Of a DNA stretch of 64,000 bases, positions 13,645 to 25,812 are shown piece by piece. How positions within the stretch are numbered: position 1 is the stretch's first letter; each line of letters opens with the position of its first letter. A program made the position numbers and the translations under genes. Source of the stretch: Lanius collurio (Eukaryota > Chordata > Aves > Passeriformes > Laniidae); contig JACBWW010000004.1 in NCBI GenBank assembly GCA_020086605.1, positions 23,882,255 through 23,946,254 of the forward strand, given 5' to 3'. Below the pieces are notes generated by a model. The model did not search any database, was not told the origin of the DNA, and saw only the letters and a program-made list of their open reading frames with translations.

Positions 13645-13959
13645 TTGAATCACAGAATCACATGTTTTTTGAGGTTGGAAGGGAACTCTTGAGACTGTGT
13701 AGTGCAATCCCACTCTTTGAGCAAGGTCAACTGAAGCTTTTGCTGAACTTCAAAAGATTCCTATCTGCTAAATTCTCCAGTCTGTTTATCTTCCTCTGAA
13801 CAGAAGCACAACTATCTAGTATATTATAGCCTTTTCTCCAGGTTTTGTATCAAACCTGATCAGGATAAGCCCTTCCCCATCACCCACGTCATTAATGAAG
13901 ATGTTAAATAGTATTGGTGCCAGTATTTGATCCCTGGAGTATCCTGCTAATGACTGATC
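13645..13959 (-). mobile_element. CR1 LINE 3' tail joined to a reverse-transcriptase scrap
   Basis: On the plus strand the fragment opens with the reverse complement of a CR1 3' terminus (tgaatcacagaatcac, then gaggttggaaggga). It runs through decayed 3' sequence to about 13800. Around 13885-13945 it holds a stretch that reads LAPILFNIFIND on the minus strand, the conserved block of CR1 reverse transcriptase that leads towards the catalytic region. In an intact CR1 this block is separated from the 3' end by the rest of the RT and the 3' UTR, so this copy has an internal deletion. The neighbouring CR1 piece starts again from 3' UTR sequence, so this is probably a separate insertion. Confidence 0.75.
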
Positions 13960-15235
13960 TCCAGCTGGCCCAACCCTCCTCCAGGCTAAACAGTCCCTGC
14001 TCTCTCAGTCTGCCTTCACATGAAAGGTGCTCCAGTCCCTTAATCACCTCTGTAACTCTTCACTTGGACCTCTCCAGTAGCTCTATTTCTCTCTGGTATT
14101 GAGGAGCCCAGCACTGGACACATGAATATCAGGGATCACCTCTCTCCACTTGCTGGCAACACTCCTAATTACAGCCAAGGATTCCTTTGCTTTGTCATGA
14201 GGGCACATTTTTGTTCCCTTCTTGTTTTCCACCAGATTCTCCAGGTCTTTTTCTGCATAATTGTTTTCCAGCCAGTTGGCCCCAAAAAGCAATGTTGCAT
14301 GAGGTTATTCCTCCCGAGGTGCAGAACTCTACATTTGTCTATGTTTATTAAAGGAAACAGGCCAAAATCTGTGCTTCTGATGGCCGGGGTGGTGATTCTG
14401 CTTGTTGCTCTTGTCCAGCCTCTTAGGATCCTGATTTCCACTATCTTTGGTTACTGCATTCAGAGGATGTTTCTGAATTCCATATCCCTGACCATTTCTT
14501 CTCTGTTTGTAAGTATCAGGTACATCACTCCTTATTAATTCCTGGATCACCTGTGTCAGAAAGCTGCTGTCAGCGCAGTTGAGAAATGTCCTAGTTTGCT
14601 TTTGCCTTGCTATATTATCTTTCTAGCAGATGTCAGAGTGACATGTCAGGCATAAGAATCAGCAACTGGGAATATGAGACTTCTTCACGTTGTCTGACAA
14701 AGATCTCAAAGACTCCTTTCCTGTTAGGAGCTACCCACGCTGATCCGCCCACCAGTTCCCCAACACAGCAGCTCTCAGCTCATCACTCATCACAAGGTGG
14801 AGCTCCATGCATTCCAGCTTGTTTCTCATACATAGGACAACTCCCTCTTGCATTCCCAGCCTGTGGTTCTTAAGTGGCCTGTGTTCGTGTTTTGCAGCAC
14901 TTTGTTGTGTGATCTATCCCACCATGTCCCCATTGTTTTAAAGAGGTCATATTCCTGTAGCTGCACAAAGACTTCTAATTCTTACTGTTTGCTTCTGTGC
15001 ATTAGTGTACAGGCATTTCAGAGGGCACTTAAGTGTGCTGACTCTCCATGAAGAGAATAAGACATTCCTTCACAAGACTGTGACACAAGCACTTCTTTAT
15101 TTACATCCCTTCTGGTGATCCCACTTCAGCCTTGTATCTTGATTGCTATGTCCCTTGTGTTCACAGCACCTCAGATCCCTTGCCTGCCTCTCCACTACTT
15201 GGCATCATGAAGGAAAGGATCAGCAAAAAATTTTA
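13960..15235 (-). mobile_element. CR1 LINE fragment, ORF2 with large internal deletion
   Basis: From 13960 the plus strand carries CR1 3' UTR sequence in reverse complement (cctccaggctaaacagtccc). This is followed by the C-terminal part of the CR1 reverse transcriptase: a minus-strand frame at 14083-14292 includes AEKDLENLVENK, and another at 14169-14441 includes KCRVLHLGRNN. Directly upstream in that frame is TRATSRITT, which belongs to the region N-terminal to the RT palm, so the palm and its catalytic motif are missing. Further right (14480-15040) the match continues into more 5' ORF2 sequence, ending near gtgtacaggcatttcagagg. The last 200 bases are a weaker match and the right boundary is approximate. 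The copy is dead: it is frameshifted, truncated and deleted. Confidence 0.8.
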
Positions 15236-18200
15236 ATGCTCTTTTCCAGATAAATTTTGGCTAGTTTCACCTCCTGTGAAAATCTGCAGAAAGTACAATT
15301 TCTAATAAAGAGGTTTGGGTTTTTTTATATATTAATTTGGAACACTTAAAACATTACTTCATTGCTCTTTGGCAGAAAGATTCAGGTACTTGAGCTGTTA
15401 AGTCTTGCTAAAGTTGTTAGTCTTGTTCTCAAACAAATCTTTTGGGAAAACCAAGGTTTTGGTCAAAATATAATGCAGTATTTGACTCACCAATACATTT
15501 TCAGTCTATTTTCAGGCTTGTATTGGATTCACATATTTATTGGGCAGATCTGAATGGTGTAGTTTCCTATTAATAATTTACAAACATTCATTCTGTACTA
15601 TTGCTTGGGTTATAGCCCTCCCAAATGCCACTGTGGTCTTTTCTTCAGTTACATATTAAGATAAAACTTTAAATAGTTTATTCCTTAGTGCTATTTAACC
15701 TCTTAGTGCTGTAGCTCATTATCTTTGCAATTGTATTATCTTTTTTTTTTTTGTATATATTTAGAAATATCTAAATTTTATGAGCTCAAGGCATTTAATC
15801 CTAATCATTAAGCTAGGATTAATAAATAAAATTCAGTAACAAAAACATAATTTGAAATGTAACACAAAAGTGCATTTAAATTACATTTAATATTGGATTT
15901 ACTTGTTTTTTATTATTTTGTTATAAGCAAAATTTTAAAGGGTTGACTTTGTCAACATAGAAACCATATTCCCAAACCCAGATTTACAAGGAAATTAGAA
16001 TATTCTTGAAAATAAATTGCAGTAATAATAAATCATTATCTTCTCTAGATTAAATGTTCATTATCTTAGCAATAATTATTGTAGAGTTGTTTAGCAGATT
16101 TGCACACATAAAAGATGTCTTTATCATAGTCCACATTGGACTTCATAGTTGTAAAATATTACCTGAGTGTTTTGTGTTGGTTTTTTTTTTTGGTTTTTTT
16201 TTTTTTTTGTTGGTTGGATTTTTAAATTTATTTTTTCCTTTCAACAAGAAATGTAAGCTTGATTTAATCTTAACCATTTTAGAGGCATCATTCCAGTATA
16301 TAGCATTTACTGAAGAAGAAGATGGAAAGAAGAAGGGCTAACTAAATACAACTCAAATAGCTTTAGAAGCTTGCATTGAAGTCCTTTGTGTGACATAAAT
16401 TGCCCTCATAATTCAAGACACACAATACAAAGGAAGATGCAGTCCTCTCACACTTAAGTTGTCTTCTACACAGCAATATAGCTGTCTGAGTTACTTTGAC
16501 AGCCTGAAGTATCTAGTTTCCTTTTACAATGCAAATTTAGCTATTTTAGAAAGAAATCTGCACAGACCAGCATAAAAATCATGGGCATGTATAGGCTAGC
16601 TAGAAAGAGAGCCCAAATGGAAGAACATCTTTCCAGTCTCATGGAAGAGCATATTTTCAGTTGCCTCACTTTAGGTCTGAATGGATACATGTGTCACAAT
16701 TTCAACTACTTCCAGAAGCTATTCATTTGTCATAATCTTGTCTCACAGTGCTCTCAAGAAATATATCACCTCCTTTCTGATACTCACAGTTTCTAATGTA
16801 GTAACACAGGGATTAAAACACCGGTTTCAGTGCCTGCTGAAATTTGAAAGCTCATCCGTTTTCTAAGCAAATATCACTAACATGGTAACGAGTGTTCTAG
16901 GATAGAAACTGCCCTGCTGTATTTAATATTAAAAGTTATTATGTAAGGAGTTCAATGACACTAATACTCAGTTCTTACGTTTCTCCCTAGTGGTTGCTTT
17001 ACTTATTCTATTTTTTCCTTTGACCCAGCAAGCATTTAATTATACTGTGCAAAATAGAGCAACTTCAAAAGAAATTTAAAATACCTTTCACTAGCACCTT
17101 TTGCTACCATTTCATGACTAACAGTCACTTGAAAAATAATTTAAAAAGCAAAGGATGACACAAACCCCAGATTTTTATAACTTGGCTGAGTCCATTAAGA
17201 GTTGAGTCAATTTATAAAGTAAAGAAAAAATTTAATCTCACTCCCTGTTCTCTTTTTAAGCAGAAATAGATGTGTGTTCTCAATGCAATTTTCAAATGAG
17301 TTCCAGATGTGAGATAAGGGAATATACAACTCAGATGATAGGGGCCGTGCATCAGAGAGAAAGCAGGCCCCTGGGGTGCGCCTAGGTGCAAAAAATATGG
17401 GCATGTGAGCAACTCTTGGCAAAAATCTAGATGTCTACAGTGCCTAAAAATTAAAATAAAGAAAACATAGACTTCTTCAGAAATTACCAATGTTATAGTC
17501 TCAGAAGGAAGTAAATAAGTGTTTTAGATTTTAAAAATATTCAGTACTAATTATCTGTAAAGTACCTATTTAAATGGTCAGATATTTGCATGGGTTTGAG
17601 CCAACTACTGAAACACAAAGTACATATAAAGTAATGTTTAACATAAAGACATAAAAGACTCCAATCCACATGTATTAGCACTCTTCTGCAAGTAGAAGTT
17701 CTAATTCTGATCTAAAGTTCCACAGCACTATGATGTAATTTTTCACTTGGTTATAAAATGGTACTCCACACTGAGATTAGATGTCCTTTCTGAACATTGG
17801 TACAAATGCAGTAAGACTGAGTTGCCACTGTAAAAATTGTATAGGCTTGGTAGATGGGAATCATATCTCAGTCAAAGGGAATCGTGGGAGCAGATCTACT
17901 CAGGGTAGCACAAAAAGAGAGTTGTTATGGTGATGCATTATCTGTGGGTAGAAAAAATATGACTATAGAGACAATTTACTCAGCATGCCCATGAACTTGA
18001 ACAGCTTAAGGAAGCACAGCAGAATGAAAGCAACTTCTTTTGAAAAAAATATAAAATTAGTTTGGGGTGTTTCTGGTATCAGAATATTATTTGTTCCAAG
18101 GTGGACTAATAATTTCTTCAGATTTTTTTTATTTAATTTTAGAAAAATACAGGTATTTATAGGTAAAACCACTGAGTTTGAGTTATCTTTCTGTTCCAAA

Positions 18201-21200
18201 TCTGGCTAAAATGATAAACTAAACAGATAAAACATTGAAAGAGAACACTTAGATACAATGATTACTTACCATTATTACCTCTACTTAATATTTTTTTCTC
18301 AAATTTCATCAAACCTTCAGTTTTCAAGCATTGTAAATAAATCCTAAGCACAATAAGGTGTGGTTTCAAAACCTAATTTGTGCAGTGGTTTTTTTTGGTT
18401 TTGATTGCTTTGATATACTTTTTTCCCATAAATGTAAGGAGTAGAGATGAAAGTTGAGTAATGTGATTCTGGAAAATACATACTTCTGGGAGCAGACAGT
18501 AAAATGCAGATACATTAATAAATTGAATGAACATTTAGATTAAGCAGAAAAGATACTTTTGCATACACTTTTTGTGATGGCACATGAGACAGTTTCAAAA
18601 ACCGCTGGAGTGAAAATACTAGCTTTCTTGACATATAAAGGTGTCGAAGGCAAACCACATAAACCAGAGCTTCAGTACAACCACGTCCTTTTAAAAACAT
18701 TTCTTTGTGCATAATATGCAGCTGCTTCTTGTGTGGATAGTAAGAAACTGGAAAGAGGTGCAGGGGTTGAGAGAAATTAGTCTCCAGAAGGAATGAAGAA
18801 ACAGATATTTTACATGGATTTGTGAAAGCAAAAGAAAGTGATAATTTTCAAACTCATGCTCCTATTTATTATTTTTATTTTTTAATTTTCTTTTCTAATT
18901 TTATCTGAGATGAAGGAACAATTTTAGCTGACATTAATACTTTCAGTCTTATGGTTATCTTGCTAAACCATTACATCTTGTTGGCAATGAAAAGACTGAG
19001 TTTGCAAGGGTTTATACTTTTCTTTGTCTTAGAAATTACATCTTAGAAAGATCTCAGATATGTTTTCGTGGCTCAGAATGCATCAGAATCTGACTCAGGG
19101 ATATATATGCCACTACTGTCCTGTAAAAAAACCCAACATTTTAAAGAAGAACAAGTGCATTTTAGTGCCATATTAAAAAGCAATGCTAATAACCACATTC
19201 AGAGAAAAGTTATTTATCTAAATCCCCATCAATTTTTAAAGGTTTTAAAATACAATAAAACCAGAATATTTTTCTCATCATAAAATGCAATTCAAAGCCG
19301 AGACCAAGGACCACTCCACTAATGACCCTTTTCCTTGATATTATGGCTATAGGCACTGAGCATCAAAATATCCAGCATCTCAAGGTTGATGCATCAGAAT
19401 ATGGTTTGTTGAAACAATTTGTGTAATAGTGTTTATTTAGAATAAGACATATGTACTCTGCATAGTTTAGACTTTGTACTCTGTTATTTTGCTGAGGAAT
19501 TTTACATGTGGTTGAACAATATTTTTTGTACATATTTCTTTTTTTCATGTATACTCCTATCATAAACAAATATCTGTTGTTCACAGTACGGTACAAACAT
19601 CAAGCTGAAAGCTGATCCAAATAGTTACAGTCAGCAAATGTAAAGTGTCTAGGAACAAAACTGTTATATTTAATGCAAAAGAATCTAAATTTAAAAAAAA
19701 TATATATAGGGAGTGAAGAAGAGAGGGGGAAGCTTAAAAAAATCAGACCCTTGGGAACAGAATATAAGAGAGATGAGTTAAGCTTATGACTTTTGTTAAA
19801 AGATAAATCTGATGCAGGTCTAGGAACAAAAAGACTTCATCAGAACTGAAAAGAGACTGATAAATCCTTGCCCTAATCTGCTTCCTGAAAACATGCAAGA
19901 AATTTATGATGATAGGAGCGGAGTAATGGAAATAGGATTAAATGTAAGAGCACAGTATACTCAATGGTACACAGTTTAGAGTTAAACCAAGAATTTCTCA
20001 TAAACTGGAAGATCATCAACCAGAAGTGAATGAAAAAGAAGTTAGCTCATGAGTGGATCAGAAGATGTCACAAAGAGAAACCATGGGAGAGAAAGGTAAG
20101 TGTGATTCTAGAATTTTCTAGGAGATATGCATTGAGTACAAATGTGAAGTGTTAGTATCACTCTGCACATCACTTCTCTGAAATATGGAAAAGTACTCTG
20201 ATCACCCATATTAAAAGGAAAAAAGAACTTCAATCTGCATGGGTAAAGGTGAGTGCTACTGGGATAACCAAGGGAATAGAAAGTCTTAGGAGAAGAATGT
20301 TATTTGTAAATACAAGAGTGAGTTAAACAGAATGGTGGAGAGACAAAGAATATTAAACTAAAGAATAAAGGATTTCAAACTGCTCATGATTACTCTGAAT
20401 CCTACCACTGAAATGCTTTTGTCTTTCAGTGTGGTATTTGAATGGCTTTTCATTGGAGCTACCAGAGACAAGGCCAAACTCTAAGATGGTTGTTATTTCA
20501 GTCAAGACCAGTAAAAAATGGTTGGGGACAGTCAGTCCTATCCAAAGTTGTCCATTTCTTTGGCCTTAAGAAAAATAGAGATCTAATCCAGTTTTGAGTA
20601 TATTTTTATCTCATGTCACTTAACAAAGATCCTGATCACCACACATCATTTCTTTGAACATCTCTTCAGGAAATCTGTTTTTTCAGACCAGAATATTTAC
20701 ACACCCCTTGCTAAGCTTCTCTTGAAATGAATTCCACCATCTTATTTCAGTAGGTTAATGTGCTGAGATAATAAACTTGTGTCAGCATGATCTTCTGCAC
20801 ATCAAGTACATTTATGATGCTGGGGAAAGTTATTGATCAAGTGCGGTAAATGAAAAGACATGATGGGACAGTGGAAAGTTTGCAGGTTTCTATGAAACTG
20901 AGAGATCTGAGTATTCAACTAGAAAAAGAAACATCCAAATTTATACTACCATGATTAGAACTGGCTAGCAGAAGTGCACCATTTATAGCAAGCATCCAGT
21001 AGCAGAAGAATTTCTAAACCAAAAATATCACAGATAAAAAAGCACTACAAATTTACAAGGTTATCTCTTCAATAAAAATAGCATTTGACCATGTAGGTAC
21101 TAAAAAGTCAAACAAAGAGTAACGTATTTCTATTAATTTTACTTTTGAATTATGCATTTCTGACTTTTGAGCATCTCATTTAAGAAGCACATTTATAATT

Positions 21201-24200
21201 GATAGGAAAAGTTTGATTATTTTCCTGTGCTATCATATACTTTAAAATAATTGAGCCTAGAGGTGCAGAAGGAAGCTGCATTCTTCCTAATTGGGTTCAT
21301 CTGAACTTTTTACAATCTACTCTGAGAAAATTTAATTGATAATTAACAGCACTTCAGTTCATCTACTTGTGAGGCTTTAAAAATACATAAAAAGCTGACA
21401 ACTCATTGACTGAATGAAAAACAGTGTACACAATTAAATATAAGGAAAATCTTGATTGCCTAAATCAAAGCTTACTATGTTAGGCAGATGAATGAAATCT
21501 GTTACATGAAGATTTCTTTTAATGTCCAAATTGGTTTTTAAATACCAAATATATTAACTATCAAAATATTCAGTGCCCCACCACGTCTCCCTCCCGGAGA
21601 CAAAAGGGGAGCCGACCATCCATTACAGGAGGTCAGAGGCATTTTCTTCTGTGAATCACAGCTTTCAACTGCTGACTTCTGGCACTAGGAAGTAATAAAT
21701 GTAACATTTAACCACACAAAGTCCAAGCAGAGATTCGTCAAGAAACATGCCCCTTTTTACCAGATGCACCTATTTGGAAATATTTCAGTATAATTTGCAT
21801 CTAAGAAGTTAGTGGATTTATTCCAATGTCAATAATAATGCATGCATCTCTGCCTATCTCCTGAAGATAACAAGTCTCTGTATAGCCCCAAGAGGCAACT
21901 TTAACAACATTTCATCTATATTTTGTATCTAGATAATCTGAAGTACAGGAAAGCTGCAACACACTTTCTGCAGTCAGTATCTGAACTGAAACTAGCAATA
22001 AATTGATGTTTATTTTTAAGTTAAATTTTAGCCTCAAGACCATGTGTTTTCTTTATACACAAAGATGAGAGAAGCACATAATAACATTGAATATGTAAGG
22101 GAAATGAAATATATATAGGTGTGTGTGTATATAAAGATCTGAAATTCAAATAAATAAATGTGCTCCAGAGTTTCATCTACAGGGAAGATGACAATACTTT
22201 TTATATAATCATGCTCCACTCATGAGGTTTTTCAAGACATTTACTTTTTTCTCATCATAATAAATAAACTCTAAAGCTGTGGGAATACTGGAAAGAGACA
22301 GTAGTTAATGAAAAATCCCAACCAACCATAGATGGGATAAAATAATAAACACAGGTACATGCTTGACAGAGATTTAACAATTTTTACTTCAGTAGGAAAA
22401 GGTTCAACTCAAGAATTCCCAAAACACACCTTTGAATACCCTTAAACAATCATACAAGCAAGGAAGCTATAAATCTGTGGTGAAGAGACAGGAAAGTTCC
22501 CATATTTCTGTTAAAATTCAGTAAATATTAAATGCTGAACAAGAAAGTAAACTTGTTCATTCCAGTGGAGTTGCCAATTCATCTCTGACTCTTTGTCCAA
22601 CTCTATATTTTTGGAAATTGAGGTGAAGCATTTGGGAAAGCCACAAGGTTAGGGAGAGCAGGATTATCAGCCTCTCAACAAATATGCCTCTGTGTGGTTG
22701 ATCCCTGTTGCAAATTCTCCAGAACAAGTCAAATTGCATGAATAAGCAATGCCACTATCATAAAGAGATTAAACAGGTCATGAACAGGCAAAGAAATCAC
22801 AAAATTTCTTCTCCTTTCTTTCTTTTTTAATATAATTCCACTTTATATATTTTTAAACTTGGGAAAACGTAATTCAGTTGTAAGTGCAAATAATTTATAG
22901 AAAGGACAATGGACCACTGAATTACACAGGAAAAAAAAATACATGCTTAAAAAGGTTAATTCTCAATTTTTTTTCCTGGAAGCCAGTTTCAGAACAAAGT
23001 AAAAGTTGCTAATGAAAAAAAAAAAAAAACAAACAATAAAAATTCACTTGAATTACACAAGAACTTTGAGACCATTTCTACACATAAGCCTCACAAGCAG
23101 CATACTGTGACTTCTAAGGATATCTGGCATGAAGATTAAGTGTGGGCAACTCCTTTAGTGTGAGACCCTGGTCCCAAGTCTTAAGTCAAGATGGAAAAGT
23201 TTGGCCTGAATAATCAGGGCTTGTGCCTGCAAATGCCTCCTGTGTCCCAAAAGAACAAAACAATATGCTGAGGATGATAAAAGGATGCAAGAGACTTTGA
23301 ACAGACTCTAGATTCCTTCTGTATTTTCACCAGAGCTAGTAAGCTGTGGGTCAGATTTTTACCAAATGAGAAGGGTAAATACAACTATAAATGAAGGCTT
23401 AGGAACACTGACAGTCCTAAAAGAAACAGTGGACTATTGAGGAGCTAAGTCAGGATATATAATTATTCTTGTGAACTATTTGCAGACCAATTTCAGTGTC
23501 TGGCTATTGCTAGTAGTTATTTTTACTGAGATTGGCAAAAAAAAAAATATATCTATATATATATATAAGGGATTAAGTATATGAAGATTAATTCAGTAAT
23601 ACATTTGGTTCTTATTTTCAGGTTTCATGCCTCTGTCAGAGAGTAGAAACAAGGAAAATATGCTTCTATTATTACTCATTCAAACTTTCTTTAGAACTGG
23701 AACAGTTGTTTTTGTTTGCTGTGTTTTCCCTTACTTCAGGGAGATGATTTGGGTGAGAAGATTAATTAGATTGTTTTTGCTGTTTATTTAACTTATTGAT
23801 GTTCACTGCCAGACAAACCAAAGCTACTTCAGATACCTAGAGGAAAATCAGAGATTTTAGAAGACTCAAGGCAAATTATTTATTCTTCTTAAGTGAATTT
23901 CAGTGATGTCCTTGTAGTGAAGAGATTTTTCTGTCTCCAAATCTCTTACAGAAGTAACTGAGTATGCATGTGTCTCTCTGTTATGGATATATAAAAGAAT
24001 AAAAAAATTAGAGCAATTTAAAATCAGGATTAAGGACAAAAGCACTCTCTGCATCTCTCAACAAACCAATTAGATTGCAACTCTTTAGCAGAATAACACA
24101 ATGTTTGAAATTAACAGCTCTTTCTAAAGAAGTTCAAATATTATTCTCTCTGATTATAGACATTGTAGCTGAGTAGGGATAAGAGATGTTGTAAATCCAT

Positions 24201-25010
24201 TACTGAAGCACTGCTTGCCTTCATTTCAGTTTAATATTTCTTAAAGCTATAAAATTGTATTATGTTAATGTAATGTACAGTCCAAGTGATAAAGGCAGCT
24301 AATGTGATTACCACTCACTGTGCTATAAACCTTTCAGCAAAGCTGCAGATAAATTGGTATTCAACTGTTTCTCACGATGACAATGTTATACAGAGCAGAT
24401 CACATGTTGAAAGCATCATCTGGTTGTTAGGATGTTTTTACATCCTGGAATGTTTATGCCGATACTAGAACTGACCTTCAAAGCAGTATCTCACTTATTT
24501 GGTGGTAAGCAAGGTCTAGCAGACCAGAGGTCCTTATTTAAACTATGTATGCAGAGGACAAACCTAGTGTGATGTCACTATTGTGATTATTCACATGCAG
24601 AAAAATTATCACACATCAGATCATAGACATTCCAGTTTTGCTGATATTAATGCTCTCTTAATCTTGCTTTCAAAATAAGCAGCAGTTTACTGAAAATGAT
24701 GAAGAATGTTCCTCTGTTTCCTTATGATCATGTAACAGCTATTCTTTTCAGTTATGCCACATTTTGAAGTGACAATTTTACTTCACTGTGTAAGCTTATG
24801 TTATAATTCTATTAGGCAATTCACAATGAAATTCTAGTTACCAAGCAGAAGCATTAGGTAGAGAATAGTTAGAACAAAAATCTGAATCTGGGGTAAAGGC
24901 ATTAACCATTTCACTGAACTTAGGAATTCAAAGATGGATCTTTTCTGGTAGGACAGATTTGTACATTTCCTTCCAGGAAATTAGTACTAGATAAGAGAAA
25001 GAAAGATTAC
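15236..25010. other. AT-rich non-coding DNA, no gene recognised
   Basis: No coding or RNA gene is supported here. Low-complexity features are paired T-runs at 16181-16208, a short TA/TG tract near 22110-22133, 15 A at 23015-23029, and an A-run passing into an AT repeat at 23537-23568. A short perfect inverted repeat at 21585-21601 sits in a locally GC-rich patch and is listed separately. Open frames do not exceed about 95 codons, and none shows a recognisable motif. Confidence 0.7.
21585..21601. other. Short hairpin in a locally GC-rich patch
   Basis: The inverted repeat gtctcc / ggagac has a 5-base loop (ctccc). It lies in a patch with an unusual density of G and C for this window (about 21574-21625). 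The stem is short and could be chance. No promoter or RNA gene signature accompanies it. Confidence 0.3.
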
Positions 25011-25164
25011 CTTCAAAAGACAAACAGCCAAACAGTCCACTAAAGGATACAATAAAACCTCCATCAGATATGACTTTTCCCTGTCACACATCTGTTGCAA
25101 TACTTAGTGCAGTCACTGGACACATCCGTCTACCAGTGGCCATTATTTCTTCTTTCAACAACTT
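25011..25164 (-). other. Candidate exon-like segment (weak)
   Basis: On the minus strand a strong polypyrimidine tract ending in tttctttcag abuts 25164, and a good donor (gaag followed by gtaatc) ends the segment at 25011, giving a 154-bp exon-sized interval. The only frame open from the acceptor reads 26 codons, including KEEIMATGRRMCPVT, then TGA at 25084-25086. The other two frames stop early. It could be a terminal coding exon, a non-coding RNA exon or a chance combination. I recognise no protein family. No partner exon was found, so this is a lead and not a gene call. Confidence 0.15.
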
Positions 25165-25464
25165 CTGAAAGAAAAAACAGTATTCAAAAATATGCTAGTG
25201 CATAAGCACTGACTTCCCCTTGGCTTACTTGTAAATGCCTGTACTTTGATGTCTAGAAGTAGCTCATTCTACATGAGAGTACGAGCAGAACAGGACTAGG
25301 CAAATTACTGCCCATGATTCTACCCCACCACACATTGGTTTTGTTCCCCAGAATGGAATCCTTGCTGGGAGACATTAATTCTGTTTTCCTGAAGCCAGCA
25401 AGCTTAATGGCCTAAAGCAGTAGCTGTGGAAGGGCACACTGGTTAAAGCATGTTGATAAAGTAG

Positions 25465-25812
25465 AGGAGGAATTAGGTTTGTGCAGCCCAGAGAAGGGAA
25501 GGTGCCAGGTGGCACATGACAGAGCGGTGATACCTGTGAGGAGGTTATCACAAAATCTGAGTCAGCCTCCTCACATTGGTTTATGGCAGGAGTACAAATG
25601 GATATGAGGGAAATATTTCTTCATCAGTACTGTCAAGCAGTGTAGCAGATTGCCCATAGCAGTCATTAAGTGTCTGGTCTTGAAGGTTTTCAGGACCTGA
25701 TGTCTAAAGAGCTGAGGAACTTTTTTCTGGCCTTGTGACTGTTTTAACTTTGGCAGGACCTACTGAAGGCCCCTCCCAGGCTGACTTATCCTGCATTATT
25801 GTGATTCTATCT
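25465..25812 (+). mobile_element. CR1 LINE 3' fragment, plus strand
   Basis: The sequence follows the CR1 3' region in forward orientation. There is a gcccagagaagggaagg-like segment, then gggaaatatttcttcatc, a decayed 'gcattggaacaggctgccca'-type stretch, and finally a terminus attgtgattctat at 25799-25810 that resembles the CR1 octamer end. This is the only sizeable CR1 copy in the window on the plus strand. It is well diverged and carries no ORF. The left boundary is uncertain by some tens of bases. Confidence 0.7.

Noticed and set aside
14122..14538. 138-codon plus-strand open frame
   Set aside because: It is antisense to the CR1 reverse-transcriptase fragment; the recognisable protein words are on the minus strand.
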